Notes under the pieces: model-generated
Seen by the model: only the letters and a program-made list of their open reading frames with translations
Told to the model about the DNA's origin: nothing
The model's database searches: none
Position numbers and translations under genes: made by a program
NCBI GenBank assembly: GCA_013298715.1
Contig: JAAFIQ010000003.1
Coordinates: 185,377-249,376 of the forward strand
Length of the DNA stretch: 64,000 bases
DNA from: Bacteroidota bacterium
GTDB taxonomy: Bacteria > Bacteroidota > Bacteroidia > B-17B0 > Aurantibacillaceae
Direction of reading: 5' to 3'
Shown: in pieces, positions 43,640 to 53,800 of the stretch
How the letters are laid out: the number at the start of each line of letters is the position of its first letter
How positions within the stretch are numbered: the stretch's first letter is position 1

Positions 43640-45004
43640 ATGCCAATTAATACAAATAAAAAAAGTTTTTCTCTTTCTATGGTTTCAACACCATTTGGCA
43701 TAAAAAAGAGTAACCGCCTTTTTGTTATAATGTTAATCGTATTGTTGATTTTTATGTTTTTGCCTTGGACTCAAAACTTTGAAATGAAAGGTAGTTTAAC
43801 ATCTTTAAATCCTACAGATAGACCACAAGCAGTGAATGCAACCATTGCTGGGAGAATTGAAAAATGGTATATTACAGAGGGACAAACAGTAAAAAAGGGG
43901 GATACTATTTTGTTTTTATCAGAGATTAAAGATAAATTTTTTGACCCTAATTTTTTAGTAAGAATTAAAGAACAAATAGGCGCTAAAGAAAATGCGCTTC
44001 AATCTACACGTCAAAAAACAGAAGCTTTACAAAAGCAAATTGGTGCCTTACAAGATGGGTTAAGGTTTAGTTTAAATAAAGCAAGAAATAAGGTGCAACA
44101 AAATAAACTCAAAGTACAAAGTGATAGTATTGAATTTGTGGCCGCAAAAACAAATTTTAAGGTAGCAAAGGATCAGTTTGATAGGCAAGTTAAATTATAT
44201 GAAGAAGGCCTTAAATCAAAAGTGGAGTTAGAAACGCGCGAGCTTAAATTTCAAGAAACACAAGCAAAATTAATGAGTAGTGAGAATAAATTTTTTGCTA
44301 CAAAAAATGAATTGCTGAATGCCATCATCGAATTAAACTCAATTGAGGCAGAATACTTAGATAAAATTTCTAAATCAGAAAGCGATTTGAATTCAACCTT
44401 TGCCTATATGTTTGATACTGAAGGTAGCATTAGTAAAATGAATAACGATTTTGCAAACATGCAAATTAGAAGTTCCTTCTATTATATTACTGCACCTAAA
44501 GATGGCATAGTTGTAAAAGCGTTGCGTGTTGGTGTTGGCGAAACAATAAAAGAAGGCGAAGATATAGTTACTATTGTTCCTGAAAAGCCAGAACTAGCTG
44601 TTGAGTTATATGTAGATGCACTTGATGTGGTGTTGCTTGAAAAGGGTGATGAAATTCGTTTACAGTTTGAAGGCTGGCCAGCATTGGTGTTTAGCGGATG
44701 GCCAAATGTAACCTTTGGAACGTTTGGCGCAATAGTAAAAACTATTGATAAAGTTAGTACCAAAGGAAAGTTTAGAATATTAGCAACGGTAGAAGACAGA
44801 GAAGGGCATCCGTGGCCAGAACAGCTTAGAATAGGCACAAATGCAAAAGGTTGGTCTATGCTAAAAACGGTGCCTGTGTGGTACGAAATTTGGCGTCGTT
44901 TAAATGGGTTCCCAGTTGACTTTAACAAAGATTTTGTAGCAAAGGATATCAAGACTAATAAAAAATCAAAAGAAGCAGAAAGTGAGGATGATGAAAAAAA
45001 ATAA
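43640..45004 (+). CDS. HlyD-family membrane fusion protein
   Basis: This 454-residue protein has one N-terminal transmembrane helix (about 29-46), a split lipoyl/barrel-sandwich half (NATIAGRIEKWYITEGQTVKKG), a long alpha-hairpin (about 110-260), the returning half (SFYYITAPKDGIVVKALRVG) and a beta-barrel (about 300-400). It bridges the inner-membrane ABC protein and the TolC channel. It starts three bases after the ABC gene and overlaps the TolC gene by about 20 bases. The C-terminal tail is Lys/Glu-rich. Confidence 0.9.
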   Translation: MPINTNKKSFSLSMVSTPFGIKKSNRLFVIMLIVLLIFMFLPWTQNFEMKGSLTSLNPTDRPQAVNATIAGRIEKWYITEGQTVKKGDTILFLSEIKDKFFDPNFLVRIKEQIGAKENALQSTRQKTEALQKQIGALQDGLRFSLNKARNKVQQNKLKVQSDSIEFVAAKTNFKVAKDQFDRQVKLYEEGLKSKVELETRELKFQETQAKLMSSENKFFATKNELLNAIIELNSIEAEYLDKISKSESDLNSTFAYMFDTEGSISKMNNDFANMQIRSSFYYITAPKDGIVVKALRVGVGETIKEGEDIVTIVPEKPELAVELYVDALDVVLLEKGDEIRLQFEGWPALVFSGWPNVTFGTFGAIVKTIDKVSTKGKFRILATVEDREGHPWPEQLRIGTNAKGWSMLKTVPVWYEIWRRLNGFPVDFNKDFVAKDIKTNKKSKEAESEDDEKK

Positions 45005-46397
45005 AATACTTTTTTTATTCTGTATTTCTTTTACGTGTTTGTTTGGGCAAAGCGATAGCTTAACACTAACTGATTTTATCAATTATATTAAGGCACATCA
45101 TCCATTATTATTAAAGTACCAACTTACCAAAAAAAATGCTGAACAAGAATTATTAGGGAATAAAGGGCAGTTAGATCCTGCTCTTACAAGCGCATACAAC
45201 AGCAAAAGTTTTGATGGAAAAGAGTATTTTAATTTATGGGAAAGCAATTTAAAAATTCCTACGTGGTTTGGGCCTGATTTTAAAATTGGTTACGAAGCAA
45301 ATTCGGGATCGTTTTTAAATCTTGAAGATTTTACGCCCAATTCAGGACTTGTGGCTGCTGGTATCAGCGTTCCTATTGGTCAAAACATGATAATAGATGA
45401 GCGTCGTAATACAATAAAACAGGCTCGTATTTTTGTAAAAATGGCTGATGCAGAGCAACAAAAACTGATTAATAAGTTTATTCTATCAGCCATAAAAGAT
45501 TATTGGGAATGGTACTTTGAATTTAATAAAGTACAACGAATTTCTAATGCCTATAATTTTGCAAAAGAACGTTACGCATTTTCTGTTAGCCGTATTTCCT
45601 TTGGCGATATGGCGCCTATTGATTCGGTTGAAGCATCCATACAAATGCAAAATATGAATGTAAGTTATAATAACGCACAAATAGAATACTACAATGCCAC
45701 CATGCAATTAAATACCTATTTATGGAAGGATAACACCACGCCTTTGGAATTAGATAATAAAACGGTTCCAAAATCATATTCACCGCAAACATTTAGAACA
45801 ATTAATGATACTTTACAAAAAAGTATTGATTGGGCTCAAAAAAATAATCCTGAAATTTTAAAAAGTCAGTTAAAAATTGATCAAGTAAAAGTGGAGCAAT
45901 TATTTTCAAAAAATAAATTATTACCAAAAATAAATGTAGATTATGCGTTTTTAAGCAGTGGTACTAATGCTCAGCAGGGTAATTTATTTAACCCTTCTAA
46001 CTTTAAGCTGAGTGGAAATTTGTATATGCCCTTATTATTAAGAAAAGAAAGAGGTAAACTAAATCAGGTGCGGATTAAATTATTAGAAGCTAATTTTGAT
46101 TTTCAACAAACCATAAGGGTAGTAGATAATGATATAAAAGCCAGTTTAAACGAATGCAACATTGCTTGGAATCAAATTCAATTACAAAAAAATATTGTAG
46201 TTAATTCCGTAAGATTACGTAATGCAGAGAAAGCAAATTTTGATAATGGCGAAAGTTCGTTATTTTTAATAAACACCCGCGAACAAACCTTACTAAGCAA
46301 CGAAATTAAATACTTTGAGTTCATTGCAAAGTACCAAAAATCGCAAGCAATATTGTTCAATAATATTGGGTTTTTGGGTAAAATGTGGGGGTTGTAA
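44988..46397 (+). CDS. TolC-family outer-membrane channel protein
   Basis: From ATG 44988 this is about 469 residues; GTG at 44982 and ATG at 44991 are alternatives. A signal peptide (MKKNKILFLFCISFTCLFG) is followed by the paired coiled-coil repeats of outer-membrane efflux proteins (SLTLTDFINYIKAHHPLLLK; later STFQ-like KINVDYAFLSSG and NYNNAQIEYYNATMQL segments). It is the last gene of the TetR-CutA-ABC-HlyD-TolC operon and supplies the outer-membrane exit duct. Confidence 0.9.
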   Translation: MMKKNKILFLFCISFTCLFGQSDSLTLTDFINYIKAHHPLLLKYQLTKKNAEQELLGNKGQLDPALTSAYNSKSFDGKEYFNLWESNLKIPTWFGPDFKIGYEANSGSFLNLEDFTPNSGLVAAGISVPIGQNMIIDERRNTIKQARIFVKMADAEQQKLINKFILSAIKDYWEWYFEFNKVQRISNAYNFAKERYAFSVSRISFGDMAPIDSVEASIQMQNMNVSYNNAQIEYYNATMQLNTYLWKDNTTPLELDNKTVPKSYSPQTFRTINDTLQKSIDWAQKNNPEILKSQLKIDQVKVEQLFSKNKLLPKINVDYAFLSSGTNAQQGNLFNPSNFKLSGNLYMPLLLRKERGKLNQVRIKLLEANFDFQQTIRVVDNDIKASLNECNIAWNQIQLQKNIVVNSVRLRNAEKANFDNGESSLFLINTREQTLLSNEIKYFEFIAKYQKSQAILFNNIGFLGKMWGL

Positions 46398-46415
46398 TCG
46401 AACTAAATTTTAAGT

Positions 46416-48092
46416 TTACCTATAAACTTTTTTCATCATCACTTCATTCCTTCTGTAAATATCAATGTAGTTTGATAAGTTCCCTACACTATCGGTGGTT
46501 GAAGTGTAGTAACGCACATAAATGGGTAAAGGTTTTCTTAAATCAATTTGTTTTTGCTCTTGTCTGCCAAAGTAGGCTTTGAGTGTGTCGTATGGTAATT
46601 TTAAGGTGTCATCACGTATCAAGAATCTTGCTAGTTCTACAAATTTTTCTAAACGCATACAACCATGGCTTTGAAATCTGTAAAATGTTTTAAAGTAGCG
46701 TTTGCTATTCGTATCATGCAAGTAAACACCATACTTGTTATGAAAATTAAACTTACAAATACCTAGGCTATTATCGTTACCAATACGTTGCCTAAATTTT
46801 ACGGGTAAATAATTTCTGTTAAATTTTTTCCAATTTAGTTTTCCTATATTTGTTATAACGTTTCCTTTTCCATCAATCACTTCAAAATTTTTTCTGCGTA
46901 AATAATTTGTATCTCTTTGTACGGCTGGTAAAATTTCTTCCCAAGCAATTTTATAAGGCACGTTCCAATAAGGATAAATAAGCATATAATTAATTTTACT
47001 TTTTAATGTTGGGGTAGGGGTATCTGGCTTTCCTACAACAACTCTGCTTCGAAGTACCAGCGTATCTTCTTTGTGTTTTTTATCATATTCCCAAACATTT
47101 ATCATTGCAGATGGAATGTTTACAATAGCATAACGTTGCGGGTATTCTGTTGGTTCCCAGCGCCAGCGTTCAAGTGCCATTTCTATTTGGCGAATGGCAG
47201 TTTCTTTATCTTGTGCTAAGGCTTGTTTAGTATATTTCCCTAGCTTACCATCTGGCTCTAAATTATATGTGAGTTGAAATTTTTTTATTGCCTTCGCCAA
47301 CTTTATGCTGTCGTTGGCGTTTAGCGTATCGTTATAAAATCCGGTTTCAATAAATCGTTTTTTTAAATTCGCTTTTAAAGCAGGTGTGTCCACAACGTTA
47401 GTAAAAGAAATGCTGTCCCAATTGTAGTGTTCATTTTCTTTAGTGTATTTTGCAAGCGCTAGTTTTAAAAATTTATAACCTTCATGTTTTGGCTCTAGTG
47501 AATCTAAACTTTGGCGTACTTGCTTTTTTTCAAATCCTGTTTTTAAAATGCTTAACCAGTTGCTATCTAACTTTGCCGGATTCCATTCTAGGAGTAATGT
47601 GTCAGGTTTAAATCTGCCTTTGTTTAAATGTGCACCAAAGGTTAAGTAAGCATCTAACAAAAGTAGTTCTGTTTTGGCAACGTTGTTTATATTATATTCA
47701 TCGGCATTTTTATTGTATGTAGAGTCAATTAAGGTTTTTATTTTTTTATAATGATAGTTGTTAGCGTACAAACCATATTGGCGGGCATTTTTTACAATAC
47801 TGTAAATACTATCTCCTAAAGCAGTTAACTTTCCATTATTAGTGAGGTATAATTCTTCTAACGAAATTATATCTCTAAAAAACGGGAAAGTTAAAAGCGT
47901 ATCGTTATCAATAATTAAAAGTGTATCACCTTTCACAGTTTCGTAAAGTTCTGCAAGAATTTTTTTTGTTTCAGAATTAACTTCTTGAACTTTTTTTACA
48001 ACCGTTGGTTTCTGATCGGTGTCATTAGAATTATTTGTGCAAGCATAAACTAAAAGGCAAGTAATAAAAAATATGCCAATTAATTTATTCAT
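46416..48092 (-). CDS. YcbB-like L,D-transpeptidase
   Basis: This 558-residue protein has a lipoprotein-like N-terminus (ITCLLVYACTNN, Cys18) and a central peptidoglycan-binding-like helix set (AIKKFQLTYNLEPDGKLGKY). The C-terminal YkuD/L,D-transpeptidase domain carries KYGVYLHDTNSKRYF and the catalytic SHGCMRLEKF, with nucleophile Cys in HGCMR. It makes 3-3 cross-links in peptidoglycan or attaches proteins to it. It overlaps the stop of aspS by one base on the same strand and is likely cotranscribed. Confidence 0.9.
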   Translation of the reverse strand: MNKLIGIFFITCLLVYACTNNSNDTDQKPTVVKKVQEVNSETKKILAELYETVKGDTLLIIDNDTLLTFPFFRDIISLEELYLTNNGKLTALGDSIYSIVKNARQYGLYANNYHYKKIKTLIDSTYNKNADEYNINNVAKTELLLLDAYLTFGAHLNKGRFKPDTLLLEWNPAKLDSNWLSILKTGFEKKQVRQSLDSLEPKHEGYKFLKLALAKYTKENEHYNWDSISFTNVVDTPALKANLKKRFIETGFYNDTLNANDSIKLAKAIKKFQLTYNLEPDGKLGKYTKQALAQDKETAIRQIEMALERWRWEPTEYPQRYAIVNIPSAMINVWEYDKKHKEDTLVLRSRVVVGKPDTPTPTLKSKINYMLIYPYWNVPYKIAWEEILPAVQRDTNYLRRKNFEVIDGKGNVITNIGKLNWKKFNRNYLPVKFRQRIGNDNSLGICKFNFHNKYGVYLHDTNSKRYFKTFYRFQSHGCMRLEKFVELARFLIRDDTLKLPYDTLKAYFGRQEQKQIDLRKPLPIYVRYYTSTTDSVGNLSNYIDIYRRNEVMMKKVYR

Positions 48093-49870
48093 TACTTGGT
48101 TGCAATACTTAATTCGTTTAATTGTTCTAAACTTATCTCGCCTGGTGCATCAATCATCATATCTCTGCCACTATTATTTTTAGGGAAAGCAATAAAATCC
48201 CTTATGCTGTCTGCGCCTCCAAACAAGCTGCATAATCTATCAAAACCAAAGGCAATACCTCCATGAGGTGGAGCACCAAATTCGAAAGCGTTCATTAAAA
48301 AGCCAAATTGTTTTTGCGCCTCTCCTTTTGTAAAGCCTAACACACTAAACATGGTAGCTTGTAAATCTTTATTAAAAATACGAATACTGCCACCACCAAC
48401 TTCTACACCATTAATTACAATGTCATAGGCATTGGCTCTAACAGCGCCAGGATTGGTTTTTAATAAATCAATATCCTCTGGTTTAGGTGAAGTAAACGGA
48501 TGATGTTTCGCAACCCAACGCCCTCGAAGTGATTCAGGTAAATTAGGATCGCCTTCGTTCCATTCTAATAAAGGAAAATCTACCACCCAAAGTGCTGAAA
48601 ATTTATTTTTATCTCTTAAGCCTAAGCGTGTTCCTATTTCTAAACGTAATTCGCTTGCAGCTTTGCGGGTTTTTTCTTCGGCACCTGCAAGCACTAAAAT
48701 TAAATCTCCTGGCTTAGCATTACAACAAGTTACCCATTTTTTTAAATCTTCTTCACTATAAAATTTATCTACGCTACTTTTAACTGTTCCATCAGCATTT
48801 ACACGTGCATACACTAAACCAGTAGCACCAAGTTGAGGTCGTTTAACCCACTCGGTCAACTCATCTAACTGCTTGCGTGTGTACTCAGCAGCACCAGTGG
48901 CACAAATGGCTAGTACCGTTTCCGCTTCATCAAATACTTTAAAATTTTTTCCTCCAACCATGTTGTTTTCTGCTGAGTTTAGTTGAATAAGTTTCATTTC
49001 AAAACGTGTGTCTGGCTTATCGTTGCCATAATTTTTCATCGCATCCGCATAGGTCATTCTAGGTAAGGTAGGAATGTCAATGCCTTTAACGCTTTTAAAT
49101 AAATGGCGAGTTAATCCTTCAAAGGTTTGTAAAATATCTTCTTGCTCCACAAAACTCATTTCACAATCTATTTGTGTAAATTCTGGTTGCCTATCGGCAC
49201 GCAAATCCTCATCTCTAAAACATTTTACTATTTGATAATATCTATCAAAACCACTCACCATAAGCAATTGCTTAAATGTTTGTGGACTTTGAGGTAGAGC
49301 ATAAAATTGGTTTTGATTCATTCTGCTTGGCACTACAAAATCTCTTGCCCCTTCAGGTGTTGATTTTATTAGCACTGGTGTTTCTACTTCCAAAAATTGT
49401 TGCTTGTCTAAATAATTTCTAGTTTCAATAGCCATGCGGTGTCTTAGTTCCAAGTTTTTTCTTACAGCGTTTCTGCGCAAATCTAAGTAGCGGTATTTCA
49501 TGCGCAATTCGTCGCCGCCATCAGTTTCATCTTCAATTGTAAAAGGTGGCGTAATGGCTTGGTTTAATATTAGTAGTTCTGAAACTTTAATTTCAATTTC
49601 GCCGGTAGCAATGTTTTTATTTTTACTTTCACGTTCAATAACCGTTCCTTTAACTTGTAGCACAAATTCTCTACCTAAGCTACGCGCTTGTTCGCAAAGA
49701 CTTTTGTCCCAATCCATATTAAAGGCTAGTTGTGTAATGCCGTATCTATCGCGTAAATCAATAAAAGTTATTCCACCTAAATTGTGCGATTTTTGAACCC
49801 AACCGCACAAAGTTACAGAGGTGTTTACATCAGAAATTCTTAATTGACCGCAAGTGTGTGAGCGAAGCAT
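48092..49870 (-). CDS. aspS: Aspartate-tRNA ligase
   Basis: This 592-residue protein is the bacterial-type length including the GAD insertion. The N-terminal OB-fold anticodon domain begins [20 protein letters not shown]. Class II motifs follow: motif 2 in [20 protein letters not shown], and motif 3 in [18 protein letters not shown]. The GAD domain spans about 290-420. It charges tRNA(Asp); GatC at 25.3 kb leaves open whether it also mischarges tRNA(Asn). The stop codon overlaps the first base of the L,D-transpeptidase gene. Confidence 0.97.
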   Translation of the reverse strand: MLRSHTCGQLRISDVNTSVTLCGWVQKSHNLGGITFIDLRDRYGITQLAFNMDWDKSLCEQARSLGREFVLQVKGTVIERESKNKNIATGEIEIKVSELLILNQAITPPFTIEDETDGGDELRMKYRYLDLRRNAVRKNLELRHRMAIETRNYLDKQQFLEVETPVLIKSTPEGARDFVVPSRMNQNQFYALPQSPQTFKQLLMVSGFDRYYQIVKCFRDEDLRADRQPEFTQIDCEMSFVEQEDILQTFEGLTRHLFKSVKGIDIPTLPRMTYADAMKNYGNDKPDTRFEMKLIQLNSAENNMVGGKNFKVFDEAETVLAICATGAAEYTRKQLDELTEWVKRPQLGATGLVYARVNADGTVKSSVDKFYSEEDLKKWVTCCNAKPGDLILVLAGAEEKTRKAASELRLEIGTRLGLRDKNKFSALWVVDFPLLEWNEGDPNLPESLRGRWVAKHHPFTSPKPEDIDLLKTNPGAVRANAYDIVINGVEVGGGSIRIFNKDLQATMFSVLGFTKGEAQKQFGFLMNAFEFGAPPHGGIAFGFDRLCSLFGGADSIRDFIAFPKNNSGRDMMIDAPGEISLEQLNELSIATK

Positions 49871-49910
49871 AGTAGTAATTTTAAAGTTTAAAGATAGAAC
49901 TAAATTTTAT

Positions 49911-50846
49911 TTAGAGATTTAAAAAAGGGTATTCTTTCAATAAATTTTCTTTTAATTCTTGAGTTTTAATATTTTTTTGAGTGGACGGATTTACATGAAG
50001 TGGCTTATGATTTAAGAAAGCATAAAAATTTTCTACTTTGGTAGAAAACACATTTGCTTGGTTGCTAAAATAGGTTTGTTTAAGTTTAGTATACACATAA
50101 TCAATGGCTAGTTTATTTGGGTGAACAAGGTCGTTTTCGTAAAATCGATAATCGCGCAAATCATCTCGAATAAGTTCATAGGCAGGAAAGTAAAAACAGA
50201 AATTATTTTGTTGAATTATTTTTTCAATTAAAACTCTCAGTGTTGATTTTGATAAAAAGTTTTCTTCCACACCATCTTTTGTATGTAGTACTGGAGAAAT
50301 CGTAAATATTATTCTTATAGTAGGATTTATCTTAGTAATCGCATTGAGTGATTCCTTAAGTTCTTCAAATGCCTTTTCAATGTCTAAAAGTTCTTTGGTG
50401 AAATAAGACTGAGGCTGCTTGTGGCAATTAGCAACTATACTGTTATTGTGTTTGTAATAGTAGGCACTTCCAAAAGTTAAAAAAAGAAAGTTCGCTGTGC
50501 TTAACTCAACTTTAAAGTTCGATAAAATTGAACTTATTTTACCTTTTAAATCTGTTTTAGTACCTGCATAAATTGAAGAATGTAGGTTATAATTAAACCA
50601 ATTATCTTCTCTTTCCAAAAAACTGCTTTCATCGAATTCTGCTTTCTGTAAACCGTAATCAATTAACTTTGAAATTGAAAGTGGATTAAAAGTTACACCA
50701 AAAGGATTTGAATTTACTCGGAAACCACTTTGTGCCAATTTACTCCCAATATGTTCACTAAAGCATGATCCTAGTAGTAAAAGATTGCTTTCAGGATTTA
50801 TTTGAATATTAGATTTTGTTGGTGTATAATTTAAATGAAATCGCAT
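49911..50846 (-). CDS. GSCFA domain protein
   Basis: This 311-residue protein has the family signature LLLLGSCFSEHIGSKLAQSG at about 23-42 and conserved blocks NPFGVTFNPLSI, NFLFLTFGSAYYY, IRIIFTISPVLHTKDG and DLVHPNKLAIDYVYTK. The GSC and DxxHPN motifs resemble SGNH hydrolases, so esterase activity is likely; the substrate is unknown. The ATG follows directly on the T-run of a terminator hairpin belonging to the upstream T9SS gene, so its transcription needs readthrough or a very close promoter. Confidence 0.87.
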   Translation of the reverse strand: MRFHLNYTPTKSNIQINPESNLLLLGSCFSEHIGSKLAQSGFRVNSNPFGVTFNPLSISKLIDYGLQKAEFDESSFLEREDNWFNYNLHSSIYAGTKTDLKGKISSILSNFKVELSTANFLFLTFGSAYYYKHNNSIVANCHKQPQSYFTKELLDIEKAFEELKESLNAITKINPTIRIIFTISPVLHTKDGVEENFLSKSTLRVLIEKIIQQNNFCFYFPAYELIRDDLRDYRFYENDLVHPNKLAIDYVYTKLKQTYFSNQANVFSTKVENFYAFLNHKPLHVNPSTQKNIKTQELKENLLKEYPFLNL

Positions 50847-50850
50847 AAAA

Positions 50851-50875
50851 AAAGCGCAGACAGAGTCTGCGCTTT
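50851..50875 (-). terminator. Strong hairpin terminator abutting the GSCFA start codon
   Basis: A perfect 11-base stem (AAAGCGCAGAC at 50851-50861, GTCTGCGCTTT at 50865-50875) with a 3-base loop is followed on the minus strand by a T-run ending at the ATG of the GSCFA gene (50846). It lies 19 bases beyond the stop of the large T9SS gene, which it should terminate. Confidence 0.88.
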
Positions 50876-50894
50876 CAAAATTAGTGATAATTAA

Positions 50895-53800
50895 TTATTG
50901 TTTAACAATTTTACCTTCTTTAATAACTTGCTTATTGTCATTAGATCGTATAGTATAATTGTACATACCGTTTGCTAACTCTTTTAAGTTAATTGTTGAT
51001 TCAGGTTTTAAATTGTAATTAGAAAGAACTAAGCGACCTGTTACATCATAAACTTCAATTGAATAATTTCCAGTTCCATTACTGATAGAAATATTAACTA
51101 TTCCGCTTGTTGGATTTGGGTAAACTAAAGTATTGTCTGATAAAGAGTTTTTAGCAATTGATTGGCAGTTTTGAACAATAATACTTGTTGTAGCTGTTTG
51201 TCTGCAACCTTGCGCATTTGTAGCAGTTGCACTGTAAACGGTTGTAATTGAAGGATTATTGATAACTACGTTTACGTTGTTAGATCCATTAGACCAAGTG
51301 AAAGTATTACCGGCACTAGCAATTGTAAATGTTGTAATACCACCTGTACCAGAACAAATTGTGGCAGAAGGAGACACTGCTAGTGTTGGAGAAGGATTCA
51401 CAGTAATAGTTCTTGTTGCAGAACCTGTACAAGTACCTGCACCACCAATTACGGTATAAGTTGAGTTAACTGTTGGGGTAACAACAATAACCGATGTAGT
51501 TTGCGCGCTTGGAGACCATGTATAAGTTGATGAACCATTAGCGGTTAAAGTAACAGAACCACCAGCACAAACAGCCGAACTAGTTGAGGCAGCAGTAATA
51601 CTAGCGCTTGGAGTTACTGTAAATACTACCGGAGTCATTGATGAAGTACAACCCGGAGAAAGCACTGTCCAATTATAACCAAAATAGTAGAAGGTGTTAC
51701 CAGCTGCACTATTTGTAATTGTTAAAACACCTGGTAATGTGAATGGGTAAATGTTGGATGCGGCCGAAGTTCTATACATAGATACGCTTCCTGCACCTTG
51801 ACCCAAGCGGTATCCAAAGCCAGGATTTACAGTAAAGTTTAATGGAATAACAGTAGCAAGAGTTGTAGTTACAGGAACAGTAGCAGTTTGTAATAATGTT
51901 CCTGCATTGTCTCTTAAATCAAAAACAACATTACCAGTAGCACCAGGGTAAACAAGAACATCTTGAATAATACAAGTACTTTGAACATCAAAAATATTGT
52001 AATTTGTACTTTGCTGTTGTCCCCCACCAGAAACAGTTGTATTGGTAGCTAATCCAACATTACTCATTGCTTGTGAGTTAGATTGAGCATATACAGTAGT
52101 TGTATTGCTCGCATTGAGTGTATAAGTATTACCTGAACTTAAAATAGTTGTAGAAGTTGGAGTGGCATACCAGTTAATAGTAGAAGTACCAAAAGCATTT
52201 GCAGTTAACGTGCCATTTACCGAGGTTCCACAACCTGAAGCACCAATACCACTAATGGTTGGGTTTATAACCGTTAAAGCAAAAGTGTTTGAAGTTACAC
52301 AGTTAAGTGAGTTGGACCCTGTAGCACTATATGTAGTGGTAACAGAAGGAGTAACAGTTATTGACTGGCTGTTAGAACCCGTATTCCAAGTATAAGAAGT
52401 TGCTGTACCTAAAATATTTAAAACAACCCCATTCCCTAAACAAACTGCAGTTTGAGAAGAAATACTAACGATTGGATTTGCAGTAGTGAATGTCGAACTG
52501 TTTGAGTTATTAGTGTTGTTACCATCACCACTTACATTGGTAGAAGATGTTATTGAATAAGTTCCACCAGCGGTTAAGTTTGCGTTACCAACGTTGAAAG
52601 TAGCAGTAGCACCTGAGGCAAGAGTACCTGTGTAATTGGCGGTAATAGTTTGATTGGCTGGACCAGAAAGAACAACATTTACAGGGAAATTACTAATTGG
52701 ACCTGTACCGTAATTGGTTACGTTTACTATAACAGGTTGATTTGCTGAGGTACAAGTGCTCGTATTAGGAGTAACCAAGGCAGAAACCCCTCCATCAATC
52801 GCAGATAAATTAAACAAATTAATATTATCAACATCAACATAATAATCGGCTGAACTGTTTGTAGCTTGCCTTACCGCAACAAATTTAATTATGGCATCGT
52901 TACCTGCATAAGCTCCTAATGTATAGGTTTTATTAGCGAATGCTGTTGTAACAGCATGATTATTTGCATTTATAAATCCCACAGTCGTAAATGTTGCACC
53001 ACAGTTAGTAGAAATCATTACGCGTAAAGAGTCACCATTCATATCTAAAGTCGGTGTTGCCGTGCTAGGATATAAACTATAATTTACATACCTGTAATCA
53101 AAACTAATAGCCGTACTAGGGGTAATTGTTCCCAAACGGGGTAAATTAGCTTCAGCTCTTAAAATTGTACTGAATAAATTTCTATTCATTCCATTAGACC
53201 CTCCAGTACCATGGTTAGAGGTTACAAACCAAGGATTAGCTGCACTAACGCTCCAAGTAGCTGGCATAGCTAAACTAGCATTAAAATCTTCAAAGTACGG
53301 TAGAGGCAAAGTAGCTACTACTGTTCTGCTTTGAACCGGCAATAAAGTATCGTTTGCAAGCGTTGGATCTCCTGATAGTTTTGTAAAGGCTTTAAAGTTA
53401 TACACACCAGCCGTGGACATATTAATTACACCAACTGTATACGTAACAAAGGTACCTGAAGGTATGCTTCCTACATAAGTATTACTTAACACACTCGTTA
53501 GAGCACCTGTAATGTTAACGCCAACGGGTACATTTGTTAAAGTATTATTGCCAAAGTTGCTTATTTGAACAACAACAGGTTGTGTAGCGCTATAACAAGG
53601 CTGTCCGGCAGCGGGCTGAACTAAATTAGTTATACCTGCATCGTTTGCTTGCACGCTTGAAATGTTTATGTTATCAATGTCAATATAGTAATCACCGCTT
53701 CCTGAAGGATCGTGTGCCCATCTGAATCTCACAATTAAATTTTGACCAGCGTAAGCACCTAGAGGATAAGTCTTTGTTACAAAATTTGTTGAAACTATAT

